NCBI GenBank assembly: GCA_017654935.2
Contig: CM065710.1
Location: forward strand, 28,864,334-28,928,333
DNA from: Phymorhynchus buccinoides
Lineage: Eukaryota > Mollusca > Gastropoda > Neogastropoda > Raphitomidae
Length of the DNA stretch: 64,000 bases
Direction: 5' to 3'
Shown: positions 49,340 through 58,823 of the stretch, piece after piece
Layout: each line of letters starts with the position of its first letter
How positions within the stretch are numbered: the first letter of the stretch is position 1
Made by a program: the position numbers and the translations under genes
The notes under the pieces: generated by a model
What the model saw: only the letters and a program-made list of their open reading frames with translations
What the model was told of the DNA's origin: nothing
Database searches by the model: none

Positions 49340-49600
49340 TTGGTTAGATTTGCCCCTAGCTACATCTCTGACATGCTTTCTGTCTATACTCCATCAAGGC
49401 AACTGCGGTCATCTTCAGATTCCAAAATTCTCTGTGTTCCTAGTACACGAACAAAAATGTTTGGTGAGCGCTCCTTTTCCTTTTCGGCCCCATCAGTTTG
49501 GAACTCCTTACCACGCGAAATTCGCCATATCCAGTCCTTGCAATGTTTCAAATCAGCTCTCAAGACCCACCTATTCAAGCTACATCACAACCTTTAGGCC
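49340..49600 (+). pseudogene. CR1-like LINE reverse transcriptase C-terminus
   Basis: APSYISDMLSVYTPSRQLRS, KMFGERSFSFSAPSVWNSLP and LQCFKSALKTHLFKLHHNL end at a natural stop. This is the highly characteristic C-terminal tail of many animal LINEs; nothing upstream of it is left. It is followed by a C-rich stretch and GA/GT repeats (49707-50010), probably a 3' UTR and later expansion. Confidence 0.8.
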
Positions 49601-49706
49601 ACATTACTTCTGGACTCTATTCTCACCCCCACCCCCCTCCCCTCCCCCCCTCCCCCCCATATTAGTTTCACTGTGTGTTGACTGCAATGTCTACGTCAGC
49701 TTTGTT

Positions 49707-49752
<46 letters not shown>

Positions 49753-50010
49753 AGAGAAGATGGAGAGAGAGAGAGAGAGTGAGAGAGAGAGGGAGAGAGA
49801 GAGGAGAGAGAGAGTGTGTGTGTGTTGATGCTTTATTCAACTGATTGTATTTTGTATTGTGTTTTTGGGTGGGGTGAGTGGTGGTGATGGTAACGGTGTG
49901 TGTGTGTGTGTGTGTGTGAGTGCCGTGTGTGTGTGTGTGTGTGTGTGTGCGTGTGCGTGTGCGTGTGCGTGTGTGCGTGTGCGTGCGTACGTGCGTGTAT
50001 GTGTGGGTGG
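49707..50010. repeat. (GA)n and (GT)n microsatellites
   Basis: GA repeats with interruptions at 49707-49813, then GT/GC repeats at 49898-50003. Confidence 0.9.
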
Positions 50011-52440
50011 GGTATGTGTATGCCTATTATTAACTTTATTATTATTTCAACAAATAGAGCACCCAAGGGCTCAATATTATCTGAAAATTTACAAGATTAG
50101 TCTCGATTTTAAATGTGAAAATTTTATTCAACTACGTATTTATCTCAAAAGTTTTAGATGTCTTATAATATTAAATTTTAGTGTCTTTCTACTAAATACA
50201 ATTTAATTTAAATTTTATTATCTATCAAGTCTTTATTTTAATAAAATTTTACATTGTCTCTGAGGAGGAAAAGGTTTCACCAATATGATAGAAGTTCCTA
50301 ATTTCCTAAATTTTTAGAGTCTTACACTAGGCTAGTTTAGTTGTTAGGCTTGCACACAAAATCCCCCAACAATTTAGGGGGCTGGCAAGAACAAAACAAC
50401 CCTAAAGAAGAAGGAACTACCCTACAGAACCTACTCTTTGATGACCGAGCCCACTGGCAAAAAGCCTACGAATGGGGGGTTTGGACAAACAAAAGATAAA
50501 AAAAAGATAGTGAGGAAAGATTCAAAAGTGAAAAAAACAGTGAAAGCTAACTTGCTAAGGTCCTAGTCCCTAACCCCGGGAGTTCTGCTGTGCAAGGGCT
50601 CGGGTGGCCAGCGCAGTCCTCCCAGGGATACCACTTTTGTGGTATGTCCTAATACCGCAGCAACTAGGCAGCCGAATAAAACATCGTACTGCAGAAAATA
50701 AATGAAAAAACCCAAAACCTTAGTGCCCTATTAATGCTTGCAAGGAAAGTTCCAACGACGTGAAGTGAGGAGCAGAAGGAGACGTCATTGGTGGAGGCAG
50801 AGGTAGAAGATAGTCGTGAGGGAAGGTGGTCCTAGGTCAGCCTCAGATTCCAACGTAGGACAACAACCATGGAATGAGCGTCATGGGATGTCTACTTCTC
50901 GTACGGCGGCGCTGGCAGAAGGGGTCCAAAGTAGATGTGTCCACGCCTCTGTCAGGAAGCCGTCGTACTGTGGTGTAGTATTGCTGTCAAATCAAAAGGC
51001 CAGCGTAGCAAGCATCAGGTCGCACCCTCTCTGTTCGGCAAGTCGATGCTGAATGAAACTGACGTGGAGACTGATGACTGATGATGACGAATGATGAAAA
51101 TGATGAAAACTGACGATGAGGTCTGAATGAATGAACCCAAAAATTAGAGAGAGAGAGAAAGATAGAGATTTTACGCCCTCTGAGTCAAAAGACTATTTGA
51201 GGCATTTTAATTTATAAAGATCCTAGAAAAAAGATGGATTTTAAGTTTTATAAGATGAAATTTTGAAAGAAGAAGTTATTTATTTTATTTTATCAGAGTT
51301 TATAAAGAATTTTTTAATTTATTTTAATAGCGCAAGCTGAAGAATATAAAATTTAAGTTTGTGATAAAATATTTTATTTTTAAAAGATATTTAGCTGTTT
51401 GCTTTTAAGTCTGGCAGATTGGAGGAGGTCTGATTAAAAAAAACCCAGGGCTACAGTTAAAATTCATGCATTTTAGGCTCAACTGAGCAATTGGATAAAA
51501 ACAATCCGTGTTTGTGCTCGGAACGAGCTTTATTATTAAAATTCTTGACAGGCAGAAGCCTGTGTTCAAGCTAATATACAGTTTAAAAAACTTTTCAAAA
51601 AAGTTATGAAAAGTTACAAGTTATTCTTTTATTTCCTTTTTGTATATGTACACATTTTTTTTATTATATAAGGCTATCCTATTAGGTTTTGGTCCCTTGG
51701 GACCAAACACAACCAATAGTTACCTAGGTTTTTAATTATAAATTTATTTGATACAAAGACAACTGTCAAAAAAGTTTTTGGCCATAAGGCTATTAATATT
51801 AATATGTATATTGTTATTATGTACACCACTTTTACAGACAAACTGTTTAAACTTTTTACAAGTGACGTTATTGTTTAGTATTTAAATTATAACTAAGTTG
51901 AATTTTTAAACTATGTTAAAGTTTTAACAAGTGTTTAATTTATTTAATATTGTCCATAGGGCAAAGTATAATGTTATTTTCACGTATGTGAATTTATAAA
52001 ATTTTGTGTTAAAAATTTATGTTCTACTCTAGTCAAGCTACGGGACTAAACCCTATAGCTTTAAAATTGTTTTGTTAAAATCTATGTCTTAAAATTGTTT
52101 AATATGTAAAATAAGTTAAGATTTGATAAAAAGGACAAGTTTATAACTATTAAGGTTCCATAGTTATATTAAAAGTTGCTATTAAAATCTAGTTTGTTTT
52201 ATGTATATTTTGGTCTAACCTGACCATATGTGATTTTAGTTATTTAACTAGATGAAATCTAGTGAGAAGTCATTATTTTATATAAAGTTATTTATGAGTA
52301 GGGGAACATACCGCCAGAGGCCACCATTGTTATAAATAATCTTATGTGATCCATCTGATCCCAGGGGGGGGTAGCTACAAAGACTCCCCCGCCCCTGATG
52401 TCACGGTGGAATGTGAAATAAGTGAGATTAATAAAAGTTG

Positions 52441-52840
52441 TTATTTATGGTTAGATGGTTTTTAAGAGGATGGTATAAGAGTTGAGGGTGGGGATGGTTA
52501 ACGACTCCTGTATGCTCGGGACGGAGGGAGGGAGGGGAAGGGACCCCTCCTCTCCGCCCCGAGCAGTGACAGGACACCGCATGGGCAGTCCCAAAAAAGG
52601 GGGGGGAGCACAAGCGTTAAACGCAACGGCTACGAAAGATACCTCCGTTGTGTGTGCCGGACACCCATCTGCATAGGAGAAGGGTTTTTTAAAAAATAGT
52701 GGGCTCAAAAGAGTCACTTCAGCCCACCGGCACATATTTTAGATAAAAAGGGAAGTGGGGGTAAAGGGGGCGGGAATGCAGACAGGTATATGGCCCACAC
52801 ACCAGGGGGACTCTATTCCCACCAGTAAAAATAGTTAGAT
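52441..52840. other. No gene seen; GC-rich segment
   Basis: Contains GGGAGGGAGGGGAAGGGACC and a short poly-G. No convincing coding sequence; it may be the 3' UTR of the LINE fragment that ends at 52841 on the minus strand. Confidence 0.4.
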
Positions 52841-53218
52841 TTAAACAAGGTGTTTGAATGACACCTGGCCGATTGCCTCAGCGAGCCAAACCATTGGTGA
52901 CCAACCTAATTTATGGTGTTTGTTTAAAATGTTCTTTTCATTATATATTAAGTTGTTTTGTTTGCATTTGTTTATAACAGGTTGTAGTTCCTTTTTTATT
53001 TGACTACAGGGGTCAAACATGTGCTTCAGACTAAATATTTTTCCACATTTACATGGGGTGTCCCTAAATTTACATCGAATAGAGTTAGTATAGAATCTGT
53101 TGATTCTGCCTTGAATTTTATGGGGAACGGGCAGGTGAAGACCACCACTGATAAATTTCCTGTACCGGAGTTGGGCTTCTAAATAGGAATCCAATTCCTC
53201 CGCCCATCTCCGGTACAC
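52841..53218 (-). pseudogene. Possible LINE ORF2 C-terminal fragment
   Basis: 125 codons on the minus strand with RRWAEELDSYLEAQLRYRKF, GRINRFYTNSIRCKFRDTPC and CKCGKIFSLKHMFDPC. The CxCG...HxxxxC arrangement resembles the zinc-like motif that follows the RNase H domain in I/R1-type LINEs. No RT is present in the flanks. An unrelated hypothetical protein is possible. Confidence 0.45.
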
Positions 53219-54374
53219 ACAACGTTTTAAATGGTTTTTAATCTCTAACCCAAAAATTTGAGCACTTTTTTATATATACGCTTGAGAGCCGGACCGCAAG
53301 GACAGCAGTCGCTGGATGCAGCGAGGATGGCTCTGTGGGTGGCGAGAGTGACCAGATTTGTGTTTGTTTGGGTTTAGTCCAACACAGATATCTATGCCAC
53401 TAATCATTAAACCCTGGCATGTTGCATATGAGAAGAAAGAGGATGAACTAAGCTCTATTCTGACTACTAATATAATAATGAAATCTAACTATATATTTAT
53501 AATAATTATGAAAAACCTTGTATTTTAGACCCCACTGAAACAGGTTCAAGCTACTAAATAATTAATTTATCTAAACTCATATCACATTACACCGATCTTT
53601 CATAATGGATTAATACACTAAAATAATACCTTTCTATACATATACTATGTCACTATGTTAGATGACACAGTTAAAATATAATTAGCATTCAATGTCCAGT
53701 AACAAAGATAAGCTAGCCGAAAACCCGGTTTTAGAACTGAGTCGACACCGGTGGTCAGACAAGACTGTGACGTTGACACAGCGTCGGTGTAGCTTTCCTC
53801 AAATGTTCTGTTTTTGACGTCAAATAAAAGTAGCTAATTTGTTTGTAGGACATTGAAAGAGTTGTTTAGTAACAAAATTATGAAAGGATGGCTTTGATAA
53901 AATAGGTTTTATAGAGATAAGAGGTGACATAACTTGGCCGGTTAGACTGCCAGATTTTAGGATATATCAGCCATTCAATGTCTTAATTAGCAAACTAATA
54001 AAGTGATTGGCATAACTACAATAAGATTTTATTATTGGAATGACAATCAAAGAGAAGGAAAAGGCTAAATTATAAGTTTATTATTACTACTAGTTGGCCT
54101 GAGATTTGAGTTTGGAGGCCGTTGGATATTTGAAAAGCCAGGTCGCGTGACACGATTTGAAAAGTGACACGTCTAAAAATAGATATGACGCCATATAGCG
54201 AGGCGCGCGTGACTTGGAAAAAGGGCCTAGGCACACTTGTCGTATGCTAAATAGTATTGCGTGACAGGTAGGCCTTATGAAATACGGCACACTGTCACAA
54301 AAATATATCATTTTTTGGAAGCTAGTGTAAATGTCGTTCTTGTGATTGCACATCCTTTCTGTGCAGTATTTGCA
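53219..54374. other. No gene seen
   Basis: AT-rich; no repeat matched elsewhere in the window and no coding signal. Confidence 0.5.
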
Positions 54375-54865
54375 AGTGTGTGGCGGGGCAGTCAGCCCCA
54401 CAATCTTAAAGTAAAATGCTTACAAGTACAGGAACATTTCAAATTGTCTTGGATTCTGCATTATGTAATCTATAACAATATGTTTCTGTACAATCATCAG
54501 TGTTATTGCTTGTTGCAATTACATTGCTAAGCTGATTGATTCTCTACTAAATAAGTCTACTATTATGCGTTGAATTAAACACTCTGTCTATGATTATAAT
54601 CTAATGATTATTATGCACATACAAACTTACGTGATTACAAGTATTATCATTTTCTGGTGAGTGTTATAACCAATTTATTGTATGCTGATTATTGGCTGTC
54701 ATACAATAGAAAATAATGTTATGCATAATAAAATAATTTATTTGGCACTTTAATAAAGTTGCCCATTCTCTCTCTAAATCTTGTGTTTCTTTGTCTTTTA
54801 ACAAAACAAAGGTTTTGTGTGGATGCAAGAGACACAAAAACGTTTTTTGCTACAAGAAACAAACT
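54375..54865 (-). mobile_element. Single arm and part of the centre of the foldback element
   Basis: GGGGCAGTCAGCCCCACAAT, GCTTACAAGTACAGGAACAT, GGCACTTTAATAAAGTTGCC and GTGTGGATGCAAGAGACACA are the inverse of 30190 down to 29745. The matching second arm is not found downstream; the homology stops before 54870, about 300 bp upstream of gene B. Confidence 0.75.
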
Positions 54866-54902
54866 GTTAAAGTCATACCAGTACACTTTTTATAACCATG
54901 GC

Positions 54903-54995
54903 TGTGAGTTGGCACTCGGAATGAGCGATGCGGGAGCAACGTCACTGTAGGGCACAGAAGATAAGACAGCTAAGAAAAAAACACTTTTGTAGACA
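54903..54995. repeat. Dispersed repeat shared with 61865-61950
   Basis: GCTGTGAGTTGGCACTCGGA and ATGAGCGATGCGGGAGCAAC against GCTGCGAGTTGGGACTCGGA and ATGAGCGGCGTGGGAGCAAC. Confidence 0.7.
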
Positions 54996-55151
54996 CTCTT
55001 TGTACAAAAAACTGGGACTCAAACGTTCGAAATGCCTATCACACCAAGTATCTTTTTTAATACCTCTTTTTCATCTCAACTAATATATGGACCATTTTTC
55101 CAAAACTGTTTTAGGCATATACAAATCCTAATCATACATTTTGAAAGTAAC

Positions 55152-55250
55152 ATGGCTTCTTCTGCTACAAGTCACATTGCTTTCAACATTTTGATTTTGT
55201 GTGGTTTAATCAGATATCTGACAATATGTTGTTATAGCCATAGTGGATAA
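55152..55250 (+). CDS. Gene B putative signal peptide, out of frame with exon body
   Basis: MASSATSHIAFNILILCGL and then IRYLTICCYSHSG before TAA at 55248. The hydrophobic core and position match a signal peptide. The downstream body is open in the next frame from about 55243 and has no good ATG of its own at its start. Confidence 0.45.
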   Translation: MASSATSHIAFNILILCGLIRYLTICCYSHSG

Positions 55251-58200
55251 ACAAACGCACGGTTCACAACAGCCTCGTAAAATAGTGCTGGGTTTCTTCC
55301 ATCAGTCTAATTCAACGAATACTGAGAAAACACATGAGAATTCACAAACGTTCTCTTCAGATACAAACACAACACCACTAAGCACCGTCCAGCAATCGGG
55401 TGAAACATTTGGGACATCAGACTTTCTTCATGCGTTGCAGCCCTCAAAAGTTAATCATGTACCACTGCCAGATAAATACCTGGAGACTCTCCAGAAGACA
55501 TACATCAGACGTAAAAGAGAGCAGTTCAACGGAAAAACCATTGTACAAACGGCCGACATGTTGGACTGTATGTTTTCTGGAAGCAGGAGACTGGAATTTG
55601 CGGTATCTAGCAACATCACAGTTCGTTTTAACACATTACACGTCAACATTAGCCGGGCGATAAAAAAGTTACATTGCCTTCTTGTCTTCTGCTTGGGAAG
55701 GTGGGAGCCAGCCAGCAAAGCCTTGCACGTGCATTTTCACCACCAGACTTGCACATTTACAAACTCCATTCACATCCAAGAGAAATATGACATCCACAGT
55801 TCAACTGTTCCTGGTTCAAAAATAGCCTGCGAGAACCGCGTCACGTGGACAGGATGTGAGCCAGACTATGATCCCCAGCCTGAGTATGTAGTGCGAGAGA
55901 AATCCGTTCATATCAAGTTGCAGGTGAATGACTTCAGTGAAGATTACCGCGTGGCCTTGTCTGTTATTTCGCAAGTTAACAAGCCTCCTAAGCGACAGCT
56001 GGAAGTTGTTTACGTATCACTGACAGGAGGTATGTCTAAATTCTGCGTTTGGGTAGTAATGGACAACTGGTTTTGCTTCTTGAAGTGATAACGGTCTATA
56101 AAAATGTCTTCTGGCATGCCTGTTCACATGTTCCATAATATATAATAATTATTATTTTGTGCTTGATCTTTGAAGGAAGCAAATCTTATTATCTCGGGCC
56201 TGGTTAACGCTGGGATATCATTATGAAAGGAAGCGTAGAATACAGCCCTGTCATGCAGTCTCAGACCGATACGGAACTCCATAGCATCATCATCATCATC
56301 ATAGTCATCCGCCTCATTTCCATCAATCATTAAAAAAAGGACAGAAAAAAGCCTCAAATTCTGTGGCTTTGCGACAACAACAAAAATCTTATTACAGATC
56401 AAGTAAAATGAAAGAGAGAAAAAATCTGTTTAACGTCCTCTGGTCTGTAACAGACACGCATGGGACATTAGTAGATGTAAAGATGGTGGGAACGATCCTG
56501 GAGGCAATGCCCGGAGGCAGTGCAACACCAGTAAAGTCCCGATTTTTTTTTAACAATACAGATAGGTGTAGCAGTAACCACGCCTCGGTTAAACCTCATC
56601 GGCTAGAAGAAGAAAGGTGTTTTACGCCCTCTCGGTCTGGAACAGACACATATGGGACATTTGTAGATACAAAGATGGTGGGAACAATACTGGAGGCAAT
56701 GCCCGGAGGCAGTGCAACACCAGTAAAGTCCCGATTTTTTTTAACAATACAGATAGGTGTAGCAGTAACCACGCCTCGGTTAAACCTCTTCAGCTATTAT
56801 TTTATTTTGCCCAAACGGTAAGCCATATAAATGTTATCTCAGTGAATCAGATTTGAATATTACAAAGACGCTGATAATTTCAAAGATAATAGATGGATGC
56901 AAACCAAAATATGCATGGTGAAAAAGTGTCAGAAATGAAATGTTTATTTTTTATTGTGTACATTTTTTATGTAATTACTCCGATACAGATACAGGATTTA
57001 AAAACAAAAAACAAAAACAGACTCGCAATAACCCAAGAGTAAAAATTATCTCCCTTCACTTTTTTCAGTCACTGGGAGTAGAGTTTATTTACATTATGGC
57101 TCTGCCATCTTGACATGCTGAATGAGGCTTTATACTGAAAATTATTAGCCCCTTTCTCGTGCACCGAGATGCGTGCGCCATCTACATAAGATTATCGTCC
57201 TTGCCTGTCATGAAGTAGTAGTTTATAGCCACAGAAAATTATCTGCTCCTGACTCATCACCAGGTGGCATAGGTAGTTCAGGCCTAAAATTACCGCCCCT
57301 TCGTGTCGGCAAGGAGTAGTACAAAGCCCCATTAAAATGGTGTGTTTTGTTGACTGTATTGTGCTTGCATGAGACCAAGTTTGTAATTTCTCTTAACGAG
57401 CTAATAAAGTATTTTTGACTTTGACTTTGACTTTGTTCCTTTGTGTTTTTAGGGTTCGTCCAGACAGCAGGGTTCAGCCCAGAATCTTTGATCTACAGAA
57501 ACTTTGGAAAAAAGCTCCAGAAAACCCAGCTTTCAGTTCCGCCCTCTCACAGTGTTATACTCAGCGATGTTCACGCTTACACAGACGAAAAAGTGACGCT
57601 CAGCCTTTATAGCTACCACAACTTCACTAAGACAATGATGTGGGCTGTGACGAGATGTCAGTACCCTCCCTTGCCGGACCTTTACAGCCAGATACAGTCA
57701 CTGGGCTTCGAGTTCAGAGACAGGTCTTCAACGAGAAGAAGAACATACTACAAGTCAGAATTTCACGTGAATTATGAAGATGACGGTTGGACTTCTGACT
57801 TCAGAATCATGTTTACCTTCCATTCAGTGAGGAGGGAGTGAGCTACATACTTTTTGTAGTCCCAGTTCTATAAGAACGGGACTACATTATGATGGGGATG
57901 AGGGCTGTGCGTTTCTTTGATGTATGTATGTATGTATGTATGTATGTATGTATGTATGTATGTATGTATGTATGTATGTATGTATGTATGTATGTATGTA
58001 TGTATGTATGTATGTATGTATGTATGTATGTATGTATAGTAAAATCATACTTTCACAACGTTTGGCACCACTCCTTGCAGACGAGCTTTGAGGTAGGACA
58101 CAATACATTCAGGAAATAACAACAAAGTGGATGATGTTGTTTAAAACACTTGTATTAAAAGTTGACAATATTTCGCTGTAGTCTACAGCTTTAACGAGTC

Positions 58201-58784
58201 ACAAAACTTCAACTGACAAACTAAGGAAAAGAAAAACTGGGGGAGCAAATAAAACGTGAGCTCTGATCAGTAGGCAAAGTGACCCATTTCAAGGCGTGAC
58301 CAGTTTAGTGTTCACAAAACAAGCAAGTCTCACACGCACACACTCACACACAATATGTGCGTGTGCGTGTGTGTTAGCATGCACACATGTGTGTGTGCCT
58401 AGTTGTGCGTATGTGTGCATCTGCATAATAGTGTGTGCGTGTATATTGTGTGTGAGTGTGTGCGTGTGAGACTTGCTTGTTTTGTGAACACTAAACTGGT
58501 CACGCCTTGAAATGGGTCACTTTGCCTACTGATCAGAGCTCACGTTTTATTTGCTCCCCCAGTTTTTCTTTTCCTTGGTTTGTCAGTTGAAGTTTTGTGA
58601 CTCGTTAAAGCTGTAGACTACAGCGAAATATTGTCAACTGTTAATACAAGTGTTTTAAACGACATCATCCACTTTGTTGTTATTTCCTGAATGTATGTAT
58701 GTATGTATGTATGTATGTATGTATGTATGTATGTATGTATGTATGTATGTATGTGTATGTGTATGTATGCATGCATGCGCGCGC

Positions 58785-58823
<39 letters not shown>

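Larger units (their letters stand above)
48624..52440. other. AT-rich block with two copies of a large non-coding repeat
   Basis: 48624-49010 and 51168-51560 share TTTAYGCCYTCTGRGYC, ATTTATAAAGATCCT, AAAAGATATTTAGC, CAGGGCTACAGTTAAAATT and GAGCTTTATT in the same order, so each starts a copy of one element. 51560-52300 is extremely AT-rich with TTTAAA-type words and no coding sequence. 50270-51140 is not coding either. Family not recognised. Confidence 0.55.
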
